From Neptunicoccus cionae (lineage in GTDB: Bacteria; Pseudomonadota; Alphaproteobacteria; Rhodobacterales; Rhodobacteraceae), in NCBI RefSeq assembly GCF_002860325.1, contig NZ_PKOJ01000008.1, forward strand, positions 186,001-250,000: a stretch of 64,000 bases of DNA, written 5' to 3'. Positions 25,501 through 35,300 of the stretch are shown here, one piece after another (within the stretch, counting starts at the first letter, position 1; the number at the start of each line of letters is the position of its first letter). The notes under the pieces were generated by a model. The model searched no databases. It saw only the letters and a list, made by a program, of their open reading frames with translations, and had not been told where the DNA came from. Made by a program: the position numbers and the translations under genes.

Positions 25501-27569
25501 GCCGCAATTTGAGCCGCAGTGAGGCTGGACAGATTGCCCGCAGTATCTGAAATTGTAACAGTGTCCCCGTCGGCCAGAGCAACTGTTCCCAGCGCATTGT
25601 ATTGCGCCAGCGTCAGTTCAAGAGCATCATCTTCCGCATCAATCGCATCGATACCTTTGGCTGCAAGAGCTTCTATTTCTGCTGCGGTCAAAGCGGACAG
25701 GTTCGCGCCGGTGTCAGCGAGAGTAATGGTATCCTCTGTGTTCAACTCGATAGAGCCAAGAGCCTCGAATTGCGCCACAGTCAGGTCAAGCACATCGTCA
25801 GAGACGTCAATGGACGCTACACCCGAAGCTGCAAGGGCTGCAATCTGCTCCGGTGTAAGGCTAGCGATATCTGCGCCGCTGTCTTGCATCGAAATTTCAT
25901 TGCCAGGTGCCAGGGTTATCGTCCCAAGCGCCGCAGCTTGTTCTGCCGACAGGTTCAACGTACCATCCGTAGCGTCCAGCATGTCAATTCCGGCTGTCGC
26001 GAGGGCTGCAAACTGTGCCGGCGTCAAAGCCTCGATGTTTGCAACTGTGTCAACCAGAGTAACCTCCAGATCGGCGTTGATCTTCATGGTGCCGAGTGCA
26101 ATTGCCTTGGCAACGTCGATTGAAAGCACCGTTCCGTCACTATCCAGAAAATCAATTCCTGCAGTTGCCAATGCAGCATAATCAGCGGCGCTGAGTGCGG
26201 CAACTTCAACTGCCGTACCTGCAACTGTCGCAACAACATCCGGAGCGATCGTCATACCCGTCAAAGCTAGCGCCTGATCAGGCGAGAATGTCAGCGCACT
26301 GTCCGAGCTGTCGATGATATCAACACCTTCCAGTGCAGCGAGTTCAGCCGCAGTCAGGGCCTCGATCGCCGCAGCAGTATCAGTCAGGGAAACACTGTCC
26401 CCTTCTGTCAGCGCAACAGTTCCCAAAGCGTTGTATTGCGCAACAGACAAGGCCAACACATCATCCGTTGCATCAATCACGTCGATGCCATCACCCGCCA
26501 GCCCTGCAATTTGAACCGCTGTCATGGCGCCCAGATTGGCTCCGGTATCCAGCAGCGTGATTGTGTCCGCGTCTGTCAGTTGGACTGTCGAGAGGGCATT
26601 GTATTCTGCTACGCCGAGCGAAAGCGTATCATCCGTTGAGTCGATGTAATCGACCCCCTTTCCGGCCAGACCTGAAATCTCGGCAAGAGTAAGCGTATCC
26701 AGGTTAGCCTCAGTGTCCACTAAAGAAATAATATCTGTGCCATCCAGAAGAACCGTTCCTAGTGCCCTGTACTGTTCGACCGTTAAAGCAAGTACGCCAT
26801 CGGTCGACGAGATTGAATCGAAACCCAAACTTGCCAGCGCCTGAATTTCCAGTGCGCTTAGAGCTTGGATGTTTGCGGCAAGATCGACGAGAACATTCAG
26901 GTTCGCAGCTTTAAGCTGTACGGTCCCCAAAGCCTGTGCCTGCGCAAGATTAAGACTCAGGCTTCCATCAGTTGCATCCAGAATATCCACGTTTGCGTCA
27001 GCCAACGCGGCAATCTCCACGAGACCCAAGGCAGAAATATTTGCGCTGGTATCTGAAATCGAGACCAGATTGTCTTCCGCCAGTGTCACCGTACCAAGTG
27101 CGCTCAACTGAGCAACAGTAAGTGACAGAACGCCATCCGTTGCGTCCAGAATATCCACGTTTGCATTAGCCAGAGCGGCAATCTCAACAAGGTTCAGGGC
27201 TGCGATATTTGCGCTGGTATCCGACACTGAAACCAGATCGTTCTCTGCCAGAGTCACTGTGCCAAGTGCGCTCACTTGCGCAACATTGAGCGACAATACG
27301 TCATCCGTTGCATCAATTTGGTCAACCAGGTTTCCAGCGAGCGAAGCGATCTGCGCAGTCGTCATGTTCTGGATCGCAGTGGAGGTGTCGGACACCACGA
27401 CAAAATCGCTTTCTGTCAGTCCCAGTACAAACGGCCCCAAGTTTAAAATGTCACTCACAGTGACTGTCAAAATGTCGAGCACGTCACCGATGAGATTGAC
27501 GTTCTCCCCCGGGGCGCTCCCAAGGATATTTGTTTCAAGCGAAGTATTGTTTGTCGATTTAGTATTCAT
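22533..27569 (-). CDS. Giant secreted RTX repeat protein (1678 residues)
   Basis: An acidic protein with no cysteine that I can see. Residues 1 to about 50 are unique; about 50-1055 hold 18 copies of a 56-residue repeat with the pattern DTxANIxALTxxxIAAL..GVDxIDATDxxLxLxVAQ; about 1060-1610 hold RTX modules with many GGxGxDxLxG calcium-binding nonapeptides arranged in five ~98-residue blocks, each marked by RLWNG or KLWNG. The last 70 residues (FVFGTGYGEDTV onward, ending DSFDFV) resemble type I secretion signals. There is no N-terminal signal peptide, retention module or recognisable enzyme domain. Likely calcium-dependent surface or released protein. GGTGA precedes the ATG. It is a shorter paralogue of the gene at 29319. 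Confidence 0.88.
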   Translation of the reverse strand: MNTKSTNNTSLETNILGSAPGENVNLIGDVLDILTVTVSDILNLGPFVLGLTESDFVVVSDTSTAIQNMTTAQIASLAGNLVDQIDATDDVLSLNVAQVSALGTVTLAENDLVSVSDTSANIAALNLVEIAALANANVDILDATDGVLSLTVAQLSALGTVTLAEDNLVSISDTSANISALGLVEIAALADANVDILDATDGSLSLNLAQAQALGTVQLKAANLNVLVDLAANIQALSALEIQALASLGFDSISSTDGVLALTVEQYRALGTVLLDGTDIISLVDTEANLDTLTLAEISGLAGKGVDYIDSTDDTLSLGVAEYNALSTVQLTDADTITLLDTGANLGAMTAVQIAGLAGDGIDVIDATDDVLALSVAQYNALGTVALTEGDSVSLTDTAAAIEALTAAELAALEGVDIIDSSDSALTFSPDQALALTGMTIAPDVVATVAGTAVEVAALSAADYAALATAGIDFLDSDGTVLSIDVAKAIALGTMKINADLEVTLVDTVANIEALTPAQFAALATAGIDMLDATDGTLNLSAEQAAALGTITLAPGNEISMQDSGADIASLTPEQIAALAASGVASIDVSDDVLDLTVAQFEALGSIELNTEDTITLADTGANLSALTAAEIEALAAKGIDAIDAEDDALELTLAQYNALGTVALADGDTVTISDTAGNLSSLTAAQIAALASSGVDIIDSSDDSLTLSAAQVAALGDITLAGGDVATLADTAENIEALLAGDPSALSGAGIDVIDATDDTLALTVAQMTALGSVALADGDVVTLEDTGANLSGLTSAQITALAVAGIDRIDATDDALTLTFDAYNALGTIALSDGDDVTLSATGDQIEAMTPAAITALESASVDNVDLSDDAATLSVAQAKALGNLTFASNDAVTVSDIGASLSALTTAEIQAFETAGIDVLDASDDQLTLSVEQAEALGAIALSAEDEVTLADTGANLEALDATAITALAAKGIDSFDATDDRINLSAAQAVGLGTISLASGDEVALEDLGSNLAAMTVAELMAAKTAGVDSINATDDAMTLELGQYDAVYGLDYDSNDSLAVVGTPNADVFRKPDIAVTFNGLGGDDELNGSDFNDTLIGGAGADILNGGAGTDTADYSTSSASVTVRLWNGTGVGGDAEGDVLTAIEAVVGSTLDDTLVGATDRADMLNGNDGDDYIAGLSGNDTLDGGQGNDTLAGGAGEDVLLGGAGVDLADYSASAEAVTVKLWNGSGQGGDAEGDSLTAIENLRGSDLDDTLIGSVREQNTLFGGAGDDYLDGLSGDDKLYGGAGNDRLDGSEGADEIYGGTGLDAVYYTESDTGVVVRLWNGVGTGGSAEGDRLTSIEILGGSNFGDTLVGSKRTGEDLRGMDGNDYLIGQGGDDILRGGAGDDVFYGGSGEDIMLGGEGLDRVDYSDNSEAVVARLWNGTAYGGEAEGDMMGSIENLTGSIFDDTLVGSMAQANTIKGGDGSDYISGLSGDDVLYGGSGDDRIEGGFNSDRLIGGAGADTLDGGEGSDTVEYRYSAEAVTIRLWNGSGVGGDAEGDILSNIEHVFGSGHDDTLIGAEREGNVLRGGEGDDYINGLSGNDRIDGGAGNDILVGGAGEDVFVFGTGYGEDTVTAFEDGVDVVNLLNDLTFEDLTITAITGGVRAQITADASTRIDLMGVDVKDVDSFDFV
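22690..24330 (-). repeat. RTX module block of the 1678-residue protein
   Basis: Five modules with a period near 294 bp. Each carries an RLWNG/KLWNG segment, a GGDAEGD stretch, and several GGAGxDxL nonapeptides expected to bind calcium in parallel beta-rolls. At DNA level the modules share short near-identical patches around the RLWNG codons. Confidence 0.85.
24400..27430 (-). repeat. 18 tandem copies of a 168-bp (56-residue) coding repeat
   Basis: The period is visible directly: a near-identical stretch encoding DATDG followed by the next unit occurs at about 27138 and again at 26970, 168 bases apart. Conserved positions are the DTxAN, IAAL, VDxID and VAQ blocks. Most copies have diverged at DNA level, so the array is old; the two nearest the N-terminus are the most alike. 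Confidence 0.88.
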
Positions 27570-27665
27570 TTCATCACCATCTGAATTTGATCAGCGTGTT
27601 TGAACATTGAGATTTAAAATGTTTGAAAGCACACGCCGGTTAAAGAAACTGTTTGATCTGCCATC

Positions 27666-28126
27666 GGTCCCCCGAGATTGCCTTAAGGGCCTTCTGGGAC
27701 CGGGCCCGTTTAATTCACGGACCTAGGCAGCGTGTTTGCTGGCACGTTAATCCGTGCCGAACCTCCAGTCCTGTACAAGCTAACGCCGGCGCCTAACGAT
27801 TGTAGACTGCTCACAACGCATAGCTCTGTGTGACCTGCGGTTTCATGGCCGAGTGAAGCCACCCCCATCTTTTCAATTGTCGGTTTCGTAAACATACAGT
27901 TTCGCCCCTTTCAAACTTACCAACTCTACTGCAGCAGACTGACCCGCTATAGTTGCGCGAACCTGTTGCACGAAGGCTGACATCCAAACACGTCAGGGTA
28001 GAACTACGCTCTTCAGCGAACCTTCTTCCCTCAGGTTCCGGACAACTGCTCAACCCATCGCTTTCGCCTTGCTGTCTGATGAAAACTTAGCATAAACACG
28101 CCAAACGACAGCCCGTCACTGTGCAC
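27666..28126 (-). ncRNA. Candidate structured RNA, or remnant of a mobile intron
   Basis: Perfect short hairpins follow one another: GGTCCC 27666-27671 with 27696-27701; GGCACG 27741-27746 with 27753-27758; GGTTTCA 27839-27845 with TGAAGCC 27854-27860 (one G-U pair on the minus strand); CTGAC 27977-27981 with 27992-27996; CGCT 28007-28010 with 28015-28018; GAACCT 28018-28023 with 28033-28038. On the minus strand the segment begins GTGCAC, near the GUGYG 5' end of group II introns, and the look recalls intron domain I. No reverse transcriptase gene is present. The strand and class are inference. Confidence 0.35.
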
Positions 28127-28540
28127 GTTTAGGTAATAATTGAGGATTACTCCGGTGGGATTGGGTCTTAACTGAGGACAATTCACAGGCGCAAATCTGA
28201 AAAAACTGATGCAACTAACAGTAGATTTATCGTGACATTTTGGGATGATTTTAAGTGCTCAAAAGGGGCCTTATCCAAAGCAAAAAGCAACCTAAAGGAG
28301 AAATCGAGACACCCGCCAACCCATTAGGTTTATTACGCTTTTTCCATAAAACCATTCCGAACGTCGATATTCATGCGCACCCGTAATGAGCGATCACTCC
28401 AATTGCGTTAAAAACTGTCGAAAAAGTTTACGCGCGACAAGAAAAATTCGTTCAATTTTAAGATAGAATTTTACATCCTCCTTATTGCAAAAATGCAACG
28501 CAGGTTTTTGTAAAATTCTACAGATCAAAAAATCTGCTTA

Positions 28541-28748
28541 ATTCGAACATATTCTTACGAAAGCCACATTCGAAATGCTCTGTGTTCGGGCCGCCCCTCC
28601 CCTTTCGTAGGAGCCCGGAGAGTATGCGGTTCTCGGCAAAACGACTTACGACATACCAATTCGTGGGGGTATTACCAAAAATAGCAGAAAATCTGGCCCC
28701 CGTCAGTACGTGCATAGGCATATCCACCCTATTCGTAAGAACTCGAAT
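28541..28748. repeat. Imperfect inverted repeat bounding a ~208 bp segment
   Basis: TTCTTACGAA at 28552-28561 and its exact complement at 28732-28741, each flanked by a further match (ATTCGAA at 28541-28547 versus TCGAAT at 28743-28748, offset by a few bases). The arrangement resembles the ends of a small miniature element. No target-site duplication was established. Confidence 0.3.
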
Positions 28749-29237
28749 CGGCCCAAACGGATAGGGAGGCACCGAAACAGGAACCGGTTCTGTTTGCAGG
28801 TGTTGCAGGAGTTTGATTGTCCAAGTTTTGCCACATTCTGCGCCCGAATTTCGAGATCAGGCCTGCCAGATCGCCTGTTTCTGGCCTCTTAACAACCTAT
28901 CAGCCAAATGGTGCCAAGTTTCTGTCCCAATTAGGGCAAACCCACCTGGCAGGGGCGACACAACGCCACAATTTGGGCATCGCGAGGCCAAAAATCATGA
29001 TTGTTAGCCCACAAATGATCCGCCATTTTATGGAGAATCTTCAATAGTAGACTGGGATATATACGTAAATTTGCGCGAAATCCGGCTTTCCGGCTGTAAA
29101 CAGAAAATGATGATTCGAGTGTAATTTCGCGGTATTTTTACCTGATGGTAAATTTTTAACCAAAGTTAAACGCTGCTTACAATTTACTAAACTGGCTGCT
29201 CCTATAACGAGATTGAAGAAATCTTCACACAGATGTA

Positions 29238-29270
29238 AAAAGCCCGCCCGGATTAACCGAGCGGGCTTTT
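29238..29270 (-). terminator. Terminator of the 5932-residue RTX gene
   Basis: A perfect 10-base stem AAAAGCCCGC (29238-29247) with GCGGGCTTTT (29261-29270) and a 13-base loop; it reads as a terminator in both directions. It lies about 50 bases after the stop of the minus-strand giant gene. Confidence 0.88.
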
Positions 29271-29318
29271 CTGTTTTATGAGCGGCGCCGGGCAGTTTTA
29301 CCAACCAGGCGAACACGC

Positions 29319-32300
29319 TTAGATGAAGTCGAAGCTATCGATGTCACCTATCGCAACTCCCATCAAATCGATGTAATCGGTCGGAGATGCTGTAATGGTC
29401 GCTCTTACGCCACCAGAGATCGAGGTGACTGTCAGATCTGCATAGGTCAAGCCACCAATCAGATCTACTGTATCAGCACCGTCTTCAAACTCCTGAACAA
29501 TATCCCCTTCATAACCAGTACCAAAGACAAACACGTCATTGCCTGCGCCACCTATGAGCGTGTCAGATCCGACACCACCGTCAAGACGATCCGCACCGGA
29601 GAGGCCGTTCAGGTAGTCGTTACCGCCCTCCCCGCGCAAGAAGTTCGCCTGGTTCGTCGACCCGATCAGGAAGTCATTAAAGGCGGACCCTCTGACATTC
29701 TCGATCCCGCCTAGGACATCGCCCTGCGCATCACCGCCAACACCGGTGCCGTTCCACAAGCGAATTGTAACGCCCGCGGTACTTTGGATGTATTCGACCG
29801 TATCGTTACCGGTGCCACCGTATAGTGAATCGGCACCAGCGCCGCCGACCAAAATATCGTCACCGGAAAGCGCATCGATGTAGTCATTACCCGCACCACC
29901 AACGAGCCGGTTGGCAACGTTGTTAGAGCCGATAATCACGTCATTGAAACTGGTCCCGGTTACGTCTTCGATCCCACCCAAGGTGTCTCCTTGTGCGTCG
30001 CCGCCGGTTCCTGTGCCGTTCCACAACCGGATTGTCACTCCCCCAGCTGTACTTGTCGAGTAGTCTGCGCGGTCGATACCTGAACCACCAATCAGGTAGT
30101 CTGCGCCGGCGCCGCCATACAGGACGTCATCCCCGTCACCGCCATCCAGCGTATCATCGCCGGACAAGCCGAGCAGATAATCGCGGCCGGCAGCCCCTTT
30201 CAGATAGTCTGCCACACTTGCAGCCCCGACCAGAGAGTCGTTGAAGTTGGAACCTGTCACGGTTTCGATGCCTGTCAGGGTATCGCCTTCGGCATCCCCT
30301 CCCGAGCCTGTTCCGTTCCACAAGCGCACTGTGACACCACTTGTGCTGGCCAGATACTCGACCGCGTCAGATCCGGCACCACCGTCGAGACTGTCAGCAC
30401 CTGCTCCACCGATCAGTGTGTCGTTATCGGCTCCCCCGTATAGGGTATCGTCTCCTGACAACCCGTTGATGAAGTCATTGCCGCCCCGACCTTCGAGCTT
30501 GTTGTTCACGCCAACGGCGCCGACAAAAACATCCCGCATGGAAGAACCGACGACACCCTCTATTCCGGTGAGTGTATCACCCTCGGCGTCACCTCCGGCT
30601 CCTGTACCGTTCCACAGTTTGACTGTCACACCAAGCGCGCTTCCAGCGTAATCTGCAATGTCGAAACCGGCACCACCGTCGAGGACATCCGCACCGGCAC
30701 CGCCGACCAGAATGTCATCGCCATCTCCACCTATGAGAGTGTCGTTACCGGAGAGACCATTCATGTAGTCATTACCGGCTCCACCATCCAAAAAATCTGC
30801 TGAGTTCGTCGCACCGATAAGTACATCGTTATGCACAGCCCCTGTGATACCCTCGATACTGCTGAGAATGTCCCCTTCAGCGTCGCCGCCCGTACCGGTT
30901 CCGTTCCACAAGCGCACCGTGACACCGGCAGAACTGTCGGAGTAATCGGCGATATCATTACCGTCACCACCGTTCAGCGTATCTGCTCCGGCACCACCAT
31001 TCAGAGTATCTCCCAGTGCGCTACCGTTCAGTTCGTCGTTGCCCTCCAGGCCTTTGAAACTTACCGCAACATTGGCGCTGCTGAAGACGTCATCGCCAGA
31101 TGTGCCCTCTACCGTCAGGCTGTCTGTGGCGTCAAACTCCATGCCGCTGGTCGCGGCATATTGATCGAAGCTAAACACAAGCGCATCGTCGCTGGCGTCT
31201 AGACCATCAATGCCACCACCGACGAATGCAGCGAGCTGGGCCGCAGTAAGCGCCTGAATATTCGCAGCGGTATCGGACACTGTTGCATCGTCCCCCGTAG
31301 CGATCAGGATTGCTCCCAAGGCTACAGCCTGTGCAGCGCTCAGTGTGATCTGGTCATCCGTTGCGTCAAACACATCCACACCCAGCGTAGCCAGTGCGGA
31401 AATCTCTGTTGCACTCAGTGCAGAAAGACCGGCACCAGTATCCGCGATAGTAACAGTATCACCGGCAGTCAGAGAAACAGCACCCAAGGCATCAATCTGT
31501 GCCAGAGTAAACGTCAGTGCATCGTCCGAAGCATCCAGTGCATCCACACCCGCTCCTTCCAATGCAGCCAGTTCGCTGACAGTCATCGCTGACAGCGTCG
31601 CCCCTGTGTCACGCAAAGTGACGACGTCCGCTTCGCTCAGTGCGACCGCGCCGAGAGAATTGAACTGTGCCAGCGTCAACGTTAACTCGCCGTCAGTGGC
31701 ATCCAACACATCTACGCCAAGTCCTGCAAGCGCCGCGATTTCACCGGCTGTCATTGCAGACAGTGCCGCTCCCGTGTCCTGCAATGTTACTGTATCGCCA
31801 CTTGTCAGAGCGACCGGTCCAAGGGAGTTCAATTGCGCGACGGACAGCGCCAATACGTCATCCGAAGCATCAATCCTGTCAATGCCGAACCCGGACAAGG
31901 CACCGATTTGTACCGCCGTCATTGCACCGATGTTGGCCCCCGTATCTACCAGAACCCCCATATCTGCAGGTGCAATGGATACGGATCCCAGAGCAATCGT
32001 TTGTGCTGCGGTCAATTCAACCAGATCATCGGTTGCATCGATCGTATCCACGTTTCCGGCAGACAGTGCCGCCACCTCTGCGACGGTCATGGCAGAGATG
32101 CTTGCGCCCGTATCTTCCAGCGTAACCAGATCCCCCGCACTCAACTGAACGGTTCCGAGCGCCTGGAACTGTGCAACTGATAGCGCCAGAGAATTGTCTG
32201 AGGCATCAATTTCACTCACGCCTGATGCTGCCAGGGCTCCGATCTGGGAAACGCTCATCGCGGCCAGATTGCTCCCTGTATCGACCAGCGTAACCGTATC

Positions 32301-35300
32301 GCTTGCTGAAAGAACAACCGATCCAAGTGCCTCCAGTTGCGCAACGGTCAGAGACAGGCTGTCATCATCGGCGTCAATTGCATCGATGTTATAGGTCTCC
32401 AGCGCCGCAAGCTGTGCCACGGACAATGCAGCGATATCCTCACCACGATCCACCAGCGTCGCGGTATCACCGTCTGCCACAACCAGCGTATCCAGTGCCA
32501 GAACCTGAATTACAGAAAGGTTGATCTCGTCATCTGTAGCATCAAGAACGTCCACACCGGCAGCACCAAGAGAAGTTAGTTCGGACACTGTCAGGGCCGC
32601 CAGTGCAGCACCGGTATCAACGATGGAAACATCGTCGCCTGCTGCAAGGGTAACACTTGCGAGCGCACCGAACTGGGCCAGCGACAGGCTCAATACGTCA
32701 TCTGTCGCATCCAGTCCGTCAATACCGGCAGCCTCCAGCGCACCAATCTGTGCGACGCTGAGGGCTGCAAGGTTGGCGCCGGTGTCTGCGAGCGTGACCG
32801 TGTTGGCACCGGTCAACGCGACGCTTCCCAAGGCCAGATATTGTGCGACTGTAAGGGAAAGGGCACCGTCGGTCGCATTGATCTTGTCTACGCCGGCGGC
32901 TGCAAGAGCCGCAATCTGGGTAGATGTCATCGCTGCGATGGCGGCACCTGTATCCGAAACAGTAACGTCATCATCACCCGCAACAGTCACTGCACCAAGG
33001 GCTGTTGCCTGTGCGACCGTAAGACTGATGACACCGTCGCTGACATCCAGAGCATCAATTCCGGCAGCTTCCAGACCACCGATCTCGGTGGCCGTCAAAG
33101 CAGCCAGCGTTGCGCCGGTATCTGCCAGTGTGACGGTATCGTCTCCGGTCAGGGCAACCGTACCAAGGGCATTGTACTGATCGAGCGACAGGACAAGAAC
33201 ATCGTCGCTTGCATCCAGAGCATCAACTCCGGCGGCTTGCAGTGCCGAGATGGCCGACACAGTCAAGGCTGCCAGATTTGCACCGGTGTCAACGAGCGTT
33301 ACGGTATCTCCGCCGGTCAGGGTGACAGAACCAAGAGCGTTGAACTGCTCGATCGAAAGCGCCAGCACGTCGTCCGTTGCGTCCAGGACATCGATATGAT
33401 CCCCGCCCAGCGCCGAAATCTGTGTCACGGACAAACCGGCCAACTGCGAACCGCTGTCGGCCAGTGTGACAACATCATCCGCCGTCAGTTCAACCGCCCC
33501 GAGTGCCTGATATTGGGCAACGGAGAGAGACAGAACATCATCTATGGCATCTATAATGTCGACACCGGCAGCTTCGAGGCCACTAATGTCCATGGAACCG
33601 AGCATTCCCAATGCCGCGCCAGTATCCGCCAGAGTGACGGTATCTGTCTGCGTCAGGGACATTCCCGAAGGCAGGGCCATCGCGTCGGATTTGGCGGACA
33701 CCATCGCTCCACTGTATCCGGTAATCGCTTGATACTGATTGATGCTCAGGCTCAGTTCGTCATCCGATGCGTCGACAATGTCAAAGCCGGCCTGTTTCAG
33801 GTCCTGGATTTCGGAAATTGACATATCTGCCAGATTCACACCCAGATCGAGAAGCGTTGCAACATCCCCGCCGTCAATAACGAGCCCCGCAGCAAAGAGA
33901 GCTGTCCCCTGCGCCACGCTGAACGAAACGGCATTTTCGCTAGCGTCAATCCGTTCCAATCCACTGGTTCCAAGGCCCGCGATCTGTGTCGTCGTAAGGG
34001 CTGACAAGGCAGCGGAGGTATCCGCTACAATTGCCGTTACCCCGTCACCAACGGTCACAGCCCCGAGTGCAGTCGCTTGATCCACGCTCAGATAGATGTC
34101 CTGACCGTTCGATGTGACGGTGGAAACACCAGCGGCTTCCAAGCCTGCAATCTGCGCGACGGTCATGTTCTGGATATTGGCCGCCACGTCGTAAATCGTA
34201 ACATCATCATCAGAAGAAAGAGACAACGACCCGAGTGCGAGATATTGCGCAACGTTCAGTACGAGCGAATTGTCGCTCGCATCGAATGTATCAATTCCAG
34301 CTGTACCAAAGGCTGCGATTTCGGTCGGGGTAAGCTCTGCAAATACGTACCCTGCATCGGATATCGTGACAACATCGTTCGCTGCAAACACGACTGCTCC
34401 GAGAGATTTGGCTTTCAGCACATCAAGCGTCAGGATGTTTTCTGTCACATCCAGCCTATCGATACCTGCCGCTTCCAGTCCGCCAATCGCCGTTGCATCC
34501 AGCATGGCGAATGCAGCAGCTGTGTCCGCCAGGGTCACTTCATCCATCTGCGAAAGCGTCAGGCCGCCGTCACCTGTGATGTAATTGTACTGCTCCACGT
34601 TCAAGCTAAGCGTGTTGTCAATTGCATCCAGCTTGTCAAAGCCCACAGCTACAAGATTGGTCAGATGCGTTACCGGCAAACCGCTTATAAGTGCGCCCAA
34701 ATCCAGAATGGTTGCCGTATCTGCAGCTTCGATGGTTATATCTGCTTCGGCCAAAGCCAAGGCTGCATCAACACTGAAGGACACACTTCCATCGGTCGCA
34801 TCAAGAGTGTCTATGCCACTTGATCCCAAGCCTGCGATTTGCGCGGCGGTCAATGACCCTAGAGCTGCCGAGTTGTCAACAACGGTCACTGTATCTTCAC
34901 TATCTACAACTACACTACCAAGAGCGGTGGCCTGCAAGACACTCAGGTCCAAAGCACCGTCAGTCGCGTCAAGCTCGGAAACACCCGCTGCTGAAAGCAA
35001 CGATATTTCGCCCGTAGTGAGCGTGGCAAGTGCGGCACCCGTATCTGCGATCGTAACGACGTCACCCGTACCAAAGGAAATTGTTCCCAGAGCCCGATAC
35101 TGTGCAACACTAAGCGTTTGAAGATCATCACTTGCGTCAAAAACATCTACCCCCGCGGCTTCCAACGCCGCAATCTGCGATACCGACAGGGCCGAGAAAT
35201 CAGCCTCCGCGCCTACAACAGTCACAACGTCATCGGATGCAAAAGTTACTGTCCCAAGCGCGTTTGCCTGTTCGAGTGTCCAGGTCAAGGCATTTTCGAT

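Larger units (their letters stand above)
27570..29318. other. 1.75 kb non-coding stretch between the two RTX genes
   Basis: No convincing gene. Contents from left to right: the promoter region of the 1678-residue gene (27570-27660); a hairpin-rich segment (27666-28126, separate entry); AT-rich sequence (28130-28540); an inverted-repeat-bounded segment (28541-28748, separate entry); further unassigned sequence to 29230; and the terminator of the 5932-residue gene at 29238-29270. The palindrome GAACCGGTTC lies near 28782. Composition differs from the surrounding genes, which suggests inserted or decayed DNA. Confidence 0.6.

Noticed and set aside
28575-28660. Possible group II intron domain V near 28590-28640 (minus strand)
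   Set aside because: It lacks the AGC/GU catalytic triad and GAAA-type stem layout of domain V, and lies upstream rather than downstream of the candidate 5' segment.
28518-28772. An 84-residue minus-strand open frame in the intergenic island
   Set aside because: No ribosome site or family was seen, and it lies across the inverted-repeat segment. It may be a decayed fragment but cannot be supported as a gene.
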